A stretch of 64,000 nucleotides of DNA from Candidatus Caenarcanales bacterium (GTDB lineage Bacteria > Cyanobacteriota > Vampirovibrionia > 2-02-FULL-35-15). Below the pieces are notes generated by a model, which saw only the letters and a program-made list of their open reading frames with translations, was not told the origin of the DNA and made no database searches. Below, in pieces: positions 33,581 to 42,658 of this stretch (its first letter is position 1; every line of letters starts with the position of its first letter). The position numbers and the translations under genes were made by a program. Location: contig JAGVKQ010000005.1 in the NCBI GenBank assembly GCA_020050435.1, positions 217,535 to 281,534 on the forward strand. The letters are read 5' to 3'.

Positions 33581-35407
33581 TTACTGTGTACCTGCAACCA
33601 CATCTATTTCACCATTTAACTCTTTAAGAGTTCTATTTATATTTGTGTAATGTACGTGTGTTTTTGCATATTTTTCTAAATGCTTGGGAAGTTCAACTTT
33701 AAGAAATTCATTTATATTAGTTTCACCCATTCGATTTATCTTCATTCCATAAAGTGTAAAAAGTGCTTCCAGTGAACCGTTTGTACCCGCTTCTATTAAG
33801 GGCAAAATTGCATTTTCATCTTTAGTTCCTCTGAGTTTAATGGCTGCAGTCTCTACAAAGGTAGGGCATTTAGAATGAAGTGAAGCTATTAATAATGTTG
33901 TGGCAGTAGTGGCATTTATACATCCTAGAATCTCTCCAGCTTTATATCTTAAAAATGGATCTTCGCTTTCCTTTTTGAATACGTCAGTTAATTTATCTTT
34001 TACATCTTGATGTTCCGCAGAATCACTTAAGGTCATTAATATTGTTGACTTTAGAATAATATCTTCTCTGTCAAGCAAGTTCAATAACTTTGTTCGCACT
34101 TCATTAGACTTAGGATCTACTAACTGTGAAGCCACAATTACAACATCATTATTAGCATCGTCTAAATATTTGAACAAGTCCCTTTCTAATGCTGCACTTA
34201 CGTTTTGTCCTAAGCCCGGTGCTCCTCTTGTATCTTTAAGAATAGCTTTAACAATTATTGTTATTCTTTTCCTGAAATCATCTCTCGATATTCTGTTTTT
34301 GGTTTTGATTGGATCAAATATTCTAAGAGATTCTATCAGTGGTTTTACTCCCAGTGGATGTTTAGTTTCTTCAATAAATATTCTTGCAGCTTCTTGTAAA
34401 TAATAGTCATCTGACTTTAACCGTTTTTCTAACTCTTGAATAAAGTCATCGTACTTGCTTAGATCATGACCTAGCCCTGAATTTTCTTTTATGCTTTCAC
34501 TTAGTGCTCTAATATGATTCATTGCTCCATTTTTCTTTGCAGGATTTATTAAAGATATTACAGGCTCCCCTTTTTTTCCTATAGGATGTTCTTGAATTGT
34601 TTCTATCCAGTCAAATAGACAGCATAAGACCTTTTTTACATGTTCATTAACCGGATCAATATGAATCCACTTACCTTGTATTAATTTTATTGCTATAACT
34701 AGTGCATTAGATCTAGATGTGGTGGGAAGTTGTTTATTATTTGAAATATTCAACAGTTCTGAAAAGTTCTTTCTGAATTTTTCTTTTTTGCCTAGTGACT
34801 CTATGCAATCAGTTTCTAGCTTATCAATTCTGTCTTTTATACTTTCAATAGACTCTTTTTTTTGTTTATCGAATTGTCGTAATTCAGTTATTAGAGGATC
34901 ATATTCATGAGAGTAAGAATCCATAAGACTTCCATGTAATTTGTCATAGGCACATTCTCTTTTACAGAATTCCAACTCCTTATTTCTGACAGTTTCCATT
35001 AATCCACTTATGCTTTCATCAGTTAATGACGAGTCTTTATCTTTGGTTTGTGCATCTTGATTAGAACCTACATTGAAATCTATTTTATTAAAAGCTCCAC
35101 ATACAAAGGCCCCGATACTTAAAAGAACCAATCCTATTCCTACACCTTTTGTTCCATTATTTTCTTTTGAAAACCCCAAAAAAGTAGTGATTAATCCACC
35201 TGCACAAAACAATGAAGAAATATAATCTAATAGAGTTCCACATGACCAGAACCCTGGTTTTTTGCCACCGCTTTCTGCAGAAAGTTTTTTATGTAAAACT
35301 CTTATTTCATCACGTGTGGGATTTTTCAAATCCAAAGCAAACAATGGGGTAATTGATCTGTGTATTGGAGTGGCAATAACTGTTGGTGTCTGCATTTCTT
35401 TAACCAA
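33581..35407 (-). CDS. membrane-anchored HEAT-repeat-like protein, 608 aa
   Basis: A large protein with two adjacent membrane helices near the N-terminus (about 56-80 and 86-108) and a long mostly helical part. A coiled-coil segment (about 165-215) leads to a region of HEAT-like helical pairs (about 235-590; for example VIVASQLVDPKSNEVRTKLLNLLDREDIILKST and LRYKAGEILGCINATTATTLLIASL). HEAT arrays bind proteins or nucleic acid. The start may be the ATG at residue 5 (MQTPTV). It is divergent from the gene at 35599, and the 16-bp palindrome between them (112 bp from this start) may control both. Confidence 0.7.
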   Translation of the reverse strand: MVKEMQTPTVIATPIHRSITPLFALDLKNPTRDEIRVLHKKLSAESGGKKPGFWSCGTLLDYISSLFCAGGLITTFLGFSKENNGTKGVGIGLVLLSIGAFVCGAFNKIDFNVGSNQDAQTKDKDSSLTDESISGLMETVRNKELEFCKRECAYDKLHGSLMDSYSHEYDPLITELRQFDKQKKESIESIKDRIDKLETDCIESLGKKEKFRKNFSELLNISNNKQLPTTSRSNALVIAIKLIQGKWIHIDPVNEHVKKVLCCLFDWIETIQEHPIGKKGEPVISLINPAKKNGAMNHIRALSESIKENSGLGHDLSKYDDFIQELEKRLKSDDYYLQEAARIFIEETKHPLGVKPLIESLRIFDPIKTKNRISRDDFRKRITIIVKAILKDTRGAPGLGQNVSAALERDLFKYLDDANNDVVIVASQLVDPKSNEVRTKLLNLLDREDIILKSTILMTLSDSAEHQDVKDKLTDVFKKESEDPFLRYKAGEILGCINATTATTLLIASLHSKCPTFVETAAIKLRGTKDENAILPLIEAGTNGSLEALFTLYGMKINRMGETNINEFLKVELPKHLEKYAKTHVHYTNINRTLKELNGEIDVVAGTQ

Positions 35408-35518
35408 GCAGATTCTATAGAAATTAAAATCGAAATATAGTTTAAATTCTTTTTTTGTATCAAGAATGTAATAGGTTAAAGATATTAAATAGGTATCTAT
35501 AGCTCTTTAATCCTAAAG

Positions 35519-35534
35519 ATTAAATTTATTTAAT
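35519..35534. promoter_or_regulatory. copy 3 of the 16-bp palindrome, between divergent genes
   Basis: ATTAAATTTATTTAAT, exact consensus, 65 bp before the start at 35599 and 112 bp before that of the HEAT-like gene on the other strand. A TTGACA box follows at 35565. Confidence 0.55.
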
Positions 35535-35598
35535 CTAAATAGGATTTCTTAGGTTAAGTTTTTATTGACAATGCCCTGTTAAAACAGATAAGTTAAGA

Positions 35599-36660
35599 AT
35601 GTATATGTTAATTTACTTACAGCCACCATATTTACAAGGACAGTTACCTAATAACAGGAGACTTCTTTGTCCGCCCATTTCAGGGGCTAAGCCATCTACT
35701 GAGTCAAGAGTAGAAGATTTGATTACTGCTATTGCTAGAAGAGTGTATTCAGATGGGACTAGAAAACCAGTTCAATTTGCAGTAGAAAAATTCCTTCGTT
35801 TAACTGAACGTCAGTCTAGGCATTTGTCGGAAGATGGTTTAAAAAGAAAAATTGATTTTTTAAAACTTCTTGCTTCTGAAGATTTTTTAAGTAGAGAAGG
35901 ATATGAATACTCAGATCAAACTATTATTTATAAATTAGGACAAGAATTCACAGCTTTTAATGATAAATATGAACGTTCAAGGTATAGAATCTTGATTCAA
36001 GAATTTGTTAAAGGCGCGAAAGAAAATGCTCCAACTGATACCATTGTTCCTGATTCATTTAAAAGAAGAGAAGTTATTGCTTCTGTCTTGGCAAAATCTG
36101 AGCTTTCTCATATTATTTATGATTTAAGAGATTTAATTAAAAGTAAAACCCCAGGGGTATTTAAGTTACTTGATAGGTTGGGAGAAGCTTACAATAATGA
36201 TAATTCAATAGGATTGAGTTTTGAACTTAAAGTAGCTAAAACACTTCAAAGAGAAGGTTTTAAGATAATAGAACTTTCACATGATTATAGTTTAGAAAAT
36301 GAAATAAAGTTGTCAAGAAAAACAAATAGTGAGGTAGATATAGTTGCGGAAAAAGATGGGCAAAGGTTTTATGTAGAAGCAAAGAATAATGATACAGCAG
36401 CATCCACTGAGCAACTTGTAACTTTGATTAAATATGCTAGAACAGCTCAGAAAACAACTCCAGTATTAGTAGTAAATAAGGAAGGTCATAATATTCATAA
36501 ATTTGATGTGGGGCAGCGTTTGTGGAGAGTGGAAGAAGAAGTTGGACTTAATAATTTAAGAATCTGGGATAAAAATCTAATCGATGTTACAGATAATTTT
36601 CAGCCTATTGAACCCCTTCCTCCTGTAGATAAGCCAGTGCAGCCCAAAGAAAATCTATAA
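35599..36660 (+). CDS. PD-(D/E)XK-like paralogue with intact active-site motif
   Basis: A 353-aa member of the local family, with a helical domain (about 40-190; FTAFNDKYERSRYRILIQEF and VPDSFKRREVIASVLAKSE match the related gene at 36684) and a C-terminal nuclease-like domain: Asp247 in SEVDIVAEK and Glu260-x-Lys262 in FYVEAKNN. The motif and spacing suit a restriction-endonuclease-like fold. A possible promoter is TTGACA at 35565 with an AT-rich -10 just before the ATG, which would make the mRNA leaderless. It is 23 nt upstream of the next paralogue, so they form an operon. Confidence 0.72.
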   Translation: MYMLIYLQPPYLQGQLPNNRRLLCPPISGAKPSTESRVEDLITAIARRVYSDGTRKPVQFAVEKFLRLTERQSRHLSEDGLKRKIDFLKLLASEDFLSREGYEYSDQTIIYKLGQEFTAFNDKYERSRYRILIQEFVKGAKENAPTDTIVPDSFKRREVIASVLAKSELSHIIYDLRDLIKSKTPGVFKLLDRLGEAYNNDNSIGLSFELKVAKTLQREGFKIIELSHDYSLENEIKLSRKTNSEVDIVAEKDGQRFYVEAKNNDTAASTEQLVTLIKYARTAQKTTPVLVVNKEGHNIHKFDVGQRLWRVEEEVGLNNLRIWDKNLIDVTDNFQPIEPLPPVDKPVQPKENL

Positions 36661-36683
36661 CTATGTTAAATTAAAAAGGATAA

Positions 36684-38057
36684 ATGAGCGATTTAAGAAC
36701 AACATCAGTAAGAGCATCAGTATTACCTAAAGGTAGTAGTGTAAGTTCTATTCCAGCTTCTCATGTAAGCTTTTCAAATACTGGATCATCAGGAAGCTCT
36801 GGATCTTTAAAAACAGTTGCTGGTGCTGAACTTTTACTAAGATTGCATGATGTAGATTTTACTCAGAAGTATGAATTAGCAGCACTTGTAAGAGATGCAA
36901 TTGTAGAGAGTCAAATTAAAGAACCTGTAAGGATTGAGGGAATATTTACTTTTTTGGCAGATGAAAATACAAGTCTTAGTGAGATATATACTGCTTATGG
37001 AAATACTGTAGAGCTAAGAGCAGATGTAAGAAGATTTTTAACGGAAATTGTAGGGGATGATCATCTTTCAGGTGAGATCGTAGATGCGCTTTTACCTGCT
37101 GAACCAACTCTGGAAATTGATCAAGAACGACTAGAAATACTTTTATGCCTCTCTCCTGCTATTAGTTCTTTTTTAGGAATTCAAGATGAACAATCAAATC
37201 TTCCTCAAGCAGAACTTTTAAATAGATTGCATTATTTAGAGGCTGCTAAAGAAACCACAAATTATAAAATTCCTGATAACCTTTCTGCTCTAGTGCTTGA
37301 ATATAGAGCATTTAATGACAGCTTTATTAGTAATACTTTGAGAGGTTTTACACTAGGGGTATTAGAACATAATTTACGTAATCTGTCTGATCCTAAGGTT
37401 AACTCATTTGTTTTTAGAAAAAATGCAAGTGTTTTATTAGAACGCACATCTAAAATATCAAATGAAGAATATACTAAAGCAATTGAATTTTTAAAACAAC
37501 TTACAGAGCTTTCTATGAATAATGCTCATGGAGTGCAAAAGTTGTTAAATAAGGTTTTAAAGAAGGTTGAAAAAAAAGAAGATCCAGATGGATTATATTT
37601 AGAGGCTTCTATGATCTTACATCTTCTTGAAGATCTTAGGGCAGAAGATCTTAGAAATGCTTGTCCGGGGAACTCTATATTAGAAGTTTCTTATACACTA
37701 GGACAAGGACGCCCTGAAATGGATTTTATGGTTACAAGGGTTGAAGATAGTGTGAAAAAAACTTATCTAGGTGAATGTAAAACCAGTATAAAAACAGCAA
37801 TAGGTAAAATAGAACAAAGAAGAAGGCTACTTGATTTGGCTCAAAAAGAAAATAGTTCTGTCGTTTATATTGTTCAAAATTTAAATAAAGATCTACTTAC
37901 TGAAGTATATGGACTAATGAGATGTGATCATGAAATGGAAGAGTTTGAAAGAATGTTAGAAAATCCTAAAATTAGATTTTGGAGCGATAGTGGTGAAGAC
38001 ATTACTGAGAGTGTAAGAGAATGTAAGATTCGCTTAGAAGAACTTAAAGCTAATTAG
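36684..38057 (+). CDS. PD-(D/E)XK-like paralogue with intact active-site motif
   Basis: A 457-aa protein of the same family. A Ser/Gly-rich N-terminus is followed by a helical domain (about 45-320). VLEYRAFNDSFISNTLRGF and SDPKVNSFVFRKNASVLLER align with the neighbouring paralogues at 35599 and 38124. The nuclease-like core has Asp347 in PEMDFMVTR and Glu364-x-Lys366 in YLGECKTS. An AAGGA site precedes the ATG. It is the second gene of the 35599 operon. Activity is unknown. Confidence 0.72.
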   Translation: MSDLRTTSVRASVLPKGSSVSSIPASHVSFSNTGSSGSSGSLKTVAGAELLLRLHDVDFTQKYELAALVRDAIVESQIKEPVRIEGIFTFLADENTSLSEIYTAYGNTVELRADVRRFLTEIVGDDHLSGEIVDALLPAEPTLEIDQERLEILLCLSPAISSFLGIQDEQSNLPQAELLNRLHYLEAAKETTNYKIPDNLSALVLEYRAFNDSFISNTLRGFTLGVLEHNLRNLSDPKVNSFVFRKNASVLLERTSKISNEEYTKAIEFLKQLTELSMNNAHGVQKLLNKVLKKVEKKEDPDGLYLEASMILHLLEDLRAEDLRNACPGNSILEVSYTLGQGRPEMDFMVTRVEDSVKKTYLGECKTSIKTAIGKIEQRRRLLDLAQKENSSVVYIVQNLNKDLLTEVYGLMRCDHEMEEFERMLENPKIRFWSDSGEDITESVRECKIRLEELKAN

Positions 38058-38123
38058 GTTAAAACGTATTATTGAAATAAGTTCATGTAAAAAAGCTTTA
38101 AAAATATTATAATTTCTCTAATT

Positions 38124-39881
38124 ATGTCTAGAGTGAACTCAATAGGAAACCCAGAGACAAAAAACAATAGAAGAGTAGATAATTCTCATTCTCCTTCTGC
38201 TGGTAAAAAATTATTACAGGCTGCTAAATTGTCAAAAACGCAGACAAATAATAAATCAGAACCTACTTTAAGAGAAATTGGCGGATTATTTGTTCAAATG
38301 ATAGGTGGTTTACCAGGAGTTGTTGCTCAGGGAGTAAGTAGAGTAGTAGGAGCTTATGTTACTTCATTTGCTGAAGCTGGTACTGGAGCAGTTACTTTAC
38401 TTCATGAGGGAGTTCAAGCAGTTAGAGATAAAGTAGCAGATTGGAGAAATCCAAAACCTGAAGAAGAAAAACAAGAAGAACCTCCTTCTGTTGTTAATAC
38501 TCCAATAAAGAAAAAAAGTAGACATATCTATGATTCAGGTCCTATTGTTAGACCTTCTCAAAAACAACATAGAGTAAGAGTAAAAAGCAGAAATAACAAT
38601 AAACCTAGAAACACAGAGCTGCCTGAATCTGAGCCTGATCCTGCTTATGATATTTTAAAGTTAAATGATAGAGACCTTGTTCAAACATTAGCAAATAGAT
38701 TTTCTACAAAAAATGCTACTCTTGATACAAAAAAAGTTTCATCAATGTTAATGGGTCTTCAAAGTGGTTCCTCATTTCATTCTTTAGTAGGAATATTTAG
38801 CCCTAGTCACGTTTTAAAAGCAGGAAATATTGACCCATTAGACTTAGTACTTAAAGCAGAGGATGAGTTAGAAAGAATTTTAGGTGGTTTTTTTCGTGAC
38901 TACGAATTGGCTGCAAGAATCGTAGATAGGCTTAGTCACGTTAAATTAGGTGAGGCCCCTCATGAAGAAGCCCCCACTATATTAAAATTCTCTACCGGGT
39001 CGAATAATCTTCCTGATGAATTTAAAAATATCCCTGGAATAAATGAGTTTTTGGGGATTTCTCCTGTAAAAACCTTAAGCCTTGATGAGGAAGAACAAAG
39101 AAAGATTTTTTTAAAAGATTTAATAGATATTAAACTTATGCCAAAATCTTTGGATTTAGAGTACAAAAATTATTTAGATTATGCAAAGCTCAAAAAATCT
39201 AAAGATGCAACTTATACTTTTTATTTAGGTAGAATTGATCAAGAACTTAGAAGGACTGAAGATCCGTTAGTAAATAATTTCACAATTAGAAAACAGCTTG
39301 CTGAAGTATTGGCTTGTCATGAAATTAATAATGATAGCGTGATTGAATTTGCTAGTAAAGTTGTAGAAATTGCATCTCATAAAATTCCTGGAGCAGGAAA
39401 AATTATTGAAAAAATGCATCGAAACATAAACAATGATTCTTTTTATGGACATTTGGTAGAAGCAAAAAATATCTGTGATTTATTTAATGTATTAGAGGCA
39501 GATCCCAATGTAAAAGAATTTAATATTGAAGCATCTAGAATGTTTCATGATTGTGATATAGATGCGCATCTAGAAGTGGTTGACTCTTCAGATAAAATGA
39601 AAACCTACTTTGTGGAAATTAAATCAAGTATTGGCACCACACAAAAAGCGACTACTCAAAGAGAAAAACTTCTTAGAAATCTCCCTGAAAGTGGAAAGCT
39701 GGTCTATTTAATTGATAATTTGACAGAAGGTTTTATTGGAAAACTAGAAAACTATACTGAAGTTGCAAAATTAAAAGAAGTTGTATCGAATAATAGAACT
39801 GAAATCTGGCTTAGTAATGGAAAAGATGTAACAGGAAAAATAAGAAAAACGCTTGGCATACCTGTGGCAGCTGCAGCTTAA
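38124..39881 (+). CDS. PD-(D/E)XK-like paralogue with amphipathic N-terminal extension
   Basis: The longest family member, 585 aa. The N-terminus (about 50-110, IGGLFVQMIGGLPGVVAQGVSRVV) is a glycine-rich hydrophobic stretch that could bind membrane; a Lys/Pro linker follows (about 110-175). The helical domain (about 190-400) has INEFLGI and PLVNNFTIRKQLAEVLA, matching the gene at 36684. The nuclease-like core has Asp480 in CDIDAHLEV and Glu498-x-Lys500 in YFVEIKSS, intact. A TATAAT box 10 nt before the ATG and the absence of a ribosome binding site suggest a near-leaderless mRNA. Confidence 0.72.
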   Translation: MSRVNSIGNPETKNNRRVDNSHSPSAGKKLLQAAKLSKTQTNNKSEPTLREIGGLFVQMIGGLPGVVAQGVSRVVGAYVTSFAEAGTGAVTLLHEGVQAVRDKVADWRNPKPEEEKQEEPPSVVNTPIKKKSRHIYDSGPIVRPSQKQHRVRVKSRNNNKPRNTELPESEPDPAYDILKLNDRDLVQTLANRFSTKNATLDTKKVSSMLMGLQSGSSFHSLVGIFSPSHVLKAGNIDPLDLVLKAEDELERILGGFFRDYELAARIVDRLSHVKLGEAPHEEAPTILKFSTGSNNLPDEFKNIPGINEFLGISPVKTLSLDEEEQRKIFLKDLIDIKLMPKSLDLEYKNYLDYAKLKKSKDATYTFYLGRIDQELRRTEDPLVNNFTIRKQLAEVLACHEINNDSVIEFASKVVEIASHKIPGAGKIIEKMHRNINNDSFYGHLVEAKNICDLFNVLEADPNVKEFNIEASRMFHDCDIDAHLEVVDSSDKMKTYFVEIKSSIGTTQKATTQREKLLRNLPESGKLVYLIDNLTEGFIGKLENYTEVAKLKEVVSNNRTEIWLSNGKDVTGKIRKTLGIPVAAAA

Positions 39882-39922
39882 TACTTACCACTTATTGCTA
39901 AAAAGCTGCTGAAATTCAGTAC

Positions 39923-39938
39923 ATTAAATAAAATTAAT
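39923..39938. promoter_or_regulatory. copy 4 of the 16-bp palindrome (one mismatch)
   Basis: ATTAAATAAAATTAAT differs at one base from the reverse-complement consensus. It lies 99 bp before the gene at 40038. Confidence 0.5.
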
Positions 39939-40037
39939 CTATAGATAAGAATTTCAATACCTTTCCCTTGACTTTAATATAACCAATATTTTAATGTCGA
40001 GATATATGGGAAAAATCAATAATAATTGTAATTTTTT

Positions 40038-40868
40038 ATGAATACATCTTTAACTATAAAAGCGGCTGCTCATAGGTGTTGGTTTGTAGCTTCTACAGAA
40101 CTAGCAGGTACCTTATTTAAAGGTGGGATAAATGAGACTGGTGTAGAAGGAATAGTTACTTCAATGCCAGAGCTTCAAGAAATACTACCGCAAGATGCAG
40201 CTCAGAGGCATGAAGTGTCTGTTGCTGTATTTCAACATTTACAAGAACGTAAAAGAGGACTAGATGGAATCCCCGATTTTCTTTTAAGCACTATGCCTCC
40301 ATGTGAAGATGCTACATTAGAGGCATCTTACTTAAGACAACATTTAGATACTATGAGAGTACAAATAGCAGAATCTCTTTCTCCGCTAGAAGATTATATT
40401 CTCGGAGAAAAGAGTTTTAGAGAACTCTTTATTAGAGATAGTGGTTCTTCTTTGTCAGCAGAGACATCACTTCCCTTTGAAGGGTTTATGAATAAAACGT
40501 TGGAAATTTGTCGTACTTCAGGAGATAAAGAAGAAAAATTACAATTTGTGGAAAGATTCAGGCAGATATTAGCTGAAGAGCTTCCCGAGGACAAAGAAGG
40601 AATATTAAATCGATTTAAAGAAATTATTTTTCATATGAATAATATGGGTGGAATTGTATTATCTAAAAATGACAGAATAGAATTATTGAAAATCATTGAT
40701 GAAGAGTTAAGTAGAGATCCCGGACTCAGAGATTTATATGAGAAATCAGATGGAAATATTGATCATGTAATAAATGTTGCTTATACGTCCCTTGCAGCAA
40801 GCAATTTCATGAATACTAATTTTGGACAAGATACAAGACCAGAAGATTTTCGTGGATCTACTTCTTAA
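40038..40868 (+). CDS. hypothetical helical protein, 276 aa, in the paralogue cluster
   Basis: A soluble, mostly helical protein without a signal peptide or known domain. It carries no PD-(D/E)XK core; part of it (FEGFMNKTLEICRTSGDKEEKLQFVERFRQIL) resembles in layout the helical domain of its neighbours, so it may be a nuclease-less relative, though this is only suggestive. It has copy 4 of the shared palindrome upstream, which supports joint control with the cluster. No ribosome binding site is visible before the ATG. Confidence 0.6.
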   Translation: MNTSLTIKAAAHRCWFVASTELAGTLFKGGINETGVEGIVTSMPELQEILPQDAAQRHEVSVAVFQHLQERKRGLDGIPDFLLSTMPPCEDATLEASYLRQHLDTMRVQIAESLSPLEDYILGEKSFRELFIRDSGSSLSAETSLPFEGFMNKTLEICRTSGDKEEKLQFVERFRQILAEELPEDKEGILNRFKEIIFHMNNMGGIVLSKNDRIELLKIIDEELSRDPGLRDLYEKSDGNIDHVINVAYTSLAASNFMNTNFGQDTRPEDFRGSTS

Positions 40869-40877
40869 AACTAAAAA

Positions 40878-40948
40878 AGGCGGCTGGCGGATTTGAACCG
40901 CCGATAGAGGTTTTGCAGACCTCGGCCTTACCGCTTGGCGAAGCCGCC
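40878..40948 (-). tRNA. tRNA-Cys (GCA)
   Basis: A 71-nt cloverleaf on the minus strand: the acceptor stem GGCGGCT/AGCCGCC, anticodon GCA in CTGCAAA context, and the T-arm with GGTTCAAATCC. The discriminator is U as usual for tRNA-Cys, and CCA is not encoded. Confidence 0.95.
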
Positions 40949-41046
40949 GAAAAGAGAAATAGAGTTGAAGTATCAGGATTCAGAATTGGTATAAAAGTCT
41001 TATACCCTTGCAAAATTATATAATATCTTAAAACTAACTTTTGTAA

Positions 41047-41403
41047 TCAATTATCAGCAATCTTCTTACAAAAAATTGCCTCTCTATTCAATGTGTATGT
41101 TTCACCACCACCGATAACTTTTACCATTGATGTCGGACCAAGCATAAGTTTTTCAAGACCAAGATCTAATTTTTTTATTCCAGCGAATTTCATACAACAA
41201 GGAACATGTTTATCTATATAGAAAAAACACTTTGGTTCAGTTTTTACTAAATCTTCTTCTTCTTTACAGGAGGGTTCATAGCCATCAGGACAAAGTAATT
41301 GACCGTTTTTATCACAAGTAGGATAAACAGAATTGTCTTTGACTTGGGAAAATCCAGGAAGGCAAAATAAAAATAATGTCGTGAGAATTAAAAATTTGAT
41401 CAT
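41047..41403 (-). CDS. secreted Cys-containing small protein, 118 aa
   Basis: An exported protein of unknown function: signal peptide at residues 1-19 (FLILTTLFLFCLPGFSQ), then a Cys-rich part (PTCDKNGQLLCPDGYEP, CKEEED, KCFFYID, PCCMKFAG) and a last Cys near the C-terminus. The Cys-Cys pair and secretion recall the CCC-module genes at 3721 and 5558, but there is no repeated module. It is probably disulfide-linked. Divergent from the recA operon. Confidence 0.65.
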   Translation of the reverse strand: MIKFLILTTLFLFCLPGFSQVKDNSVYPTCDKNGQLLCPDGYEPSCKEEEDLVKTEPKCFFYIDKHVPCCMKFAGIKKLDLGLEKLMLGPTSMVKVIGGGETYTLNREAIFCKKIADN

Positions 41404-41475
41404 AAGTAAAATTTAACCATAATTTATGTATTTTCTTCTTAATCTTTTAATTAAATAATTCTAAATCTTATTTGA

Positions 41476-41492
41476 TGTAACCCAGGGTTACA
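41476..41492. promoter_or_regulatory. TGTAACC-N3-GGTTACA palindrome upstream of the recA operon
   Basis: TGTAACC-CAG-GGTTACA, identical arms and spacing to the one upstream of recJ (27097). It lies 30 bp before the GTG at 41522 and 66 bp before the ATG at 41558. Candidate SOS-type operator. Confidence 0.5.
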
Positions 41493-41557
41493 GAAATCTA
41501 TTTACAAACCTGATAGGATATGTGTTAGATAGGTTTAGGGCATTAACCGCTATACAT

Positions 41558-42643
41558 ATGAGTTTCAATCAAAAAAACATATTATCACTGCTAATGACAA
41601 TATCGTTAGTTAACTTACCTTGCTATTCATCAGATAAGTTGTCAAGCAAAGATGAAGAAAAGCTTTTACAGTTAAAAAGTTCTTCTACTCCTCAAACATT
41701 GATTTTTGGAAAACTTGATGAACCTCTAAAAGCAAACATTTCAATTTATGAAATAAAACCAAATGTAATCAATATTCAAAATGATTTGGAAAAAGTTGAA
41801 GTCAAGAAAAGTTCCGAACCAGCATTGCAACCTATATCTTTGGGAAAAGATAAAGAAGAAACAAAAGATATTCAGGATTTAACTGAAAAAAGAAAACAAT
41901 TACAAAAAGAAGAAGTTATTGGACTGAATTTTATTCAACCTTCAATTGGACTAACTGAAGAAGAACAAAGTGCAATAGATGAGTTCTTTACAAGGAATGA
42001 ACAAGAACAGCTTTTAAATCTTTGGAAATCTGCAATTGAAAGAAATAAAACAATTCAATTTATAGTTCAAAAACTAACTCCTGCAAAATCTACTCAGGAA
42101 GCAAATTCTATTCTTTCAAAAACAATTGGTGCGGCAGTATTCCTTCCTTTCTATGCAATACAGGCTATTTCAAACAGTCAAGGGGCTTACTATGGTAGTC
42201 AGCTTGGAGGAAGAGTTTTAGGAAGCATTGTAGAAGGAAAAATGCAGAAAAATCAGGCTCAGCTTCAGCTTTCTCAGACTGAAACAATTGTTCTTTTTAT
42301 GATGATAGATGAAGTGGCTGAAAGATTAAGAACCAGGTATCATGAATATAAGAAATTAATGGTTGACCGTGCCTTGGCATCTAATGAATTAGAAGAAGCA
42401 AAGAAAGATAGCTTAGATGCTCAAGATACAAAATCTGTAGAAGCACAATTCCTTACTTCCATACAAAGACGCTCAATTGAAAGAGAAATTAGAAAAATTG
42501 ACTCCAATATAAGAGCCCAACGTAATGCTTTAATAGAACTATCAGGTATGGACGCTGTTAATGATTTGGATAATCAGTTAAAATTAGAACTGGCAGCGAC
42601 GACAAATACGCCATTAGATTTTACTGGTGTACGTAGATTATAA
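41558..42643 (+). CDS. exported hypothetical protein cotranscribed with recA
   Basis: A protein of 361 aa, or 373 aa if a GTG 36 nt upstream (41522) is used. The ATG at 41558 is preferred because MSFNQKNILSLLMTISLVNLP then forms a clean signal peptide ending near Ser23. The mature protein is charged and helical; the C-terminal half (LSQTETIVLFMMIDEVAERLRTRYHEYKKLMVDR and following Arg/Ala-rich coiled coil) resembles the helical hairpin of TolC-like outer-membrane proteins, but the match is weak. It ends 15 nt before recA, so it is the first gene of that operon, an unusual partner for recA. Confidence 0.7.
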   Translation: MSFNQKNILSLLMTISLVNLPCYSSDKLSSKDEEKLLQLKSSSTPQTLIFGKLDEPLKANISIYEIKPNVINIQNDLEKVEVKKSSEPALQPISLGKDKEETKDIQDLTEKRKQLQKEEVIGLNFIQPSIGLTEEEQSAIDEFFTRNEQEQLLNLWKSAIERNKTIQFIVQKLTPAKSTQEANSILSKTIGAAVFLPFYAIQAISNSQGAYYGSQLGGRVLGSIVEGKMQKNQAQLQLSQTETIVLFMMIDEVAERLRTRYHEYKKLMVDRALASNELEEAKKDSLDAQDTKSVEAQFLTSIQRRSIEREIRKIDSNIRAQRNALIELSGMDAVNDLDNQLKLELAATTNTPLDFTGVRRL

Positions 42644-42658
42644 AAAAGGAGACCTCAT

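Noticed and set aside
31092..40868. Restriction-modification system
   Set aside because: No methylase or specificity gene is present, and the nuclease-like proteins lack known restriction families, so this label is not supported.
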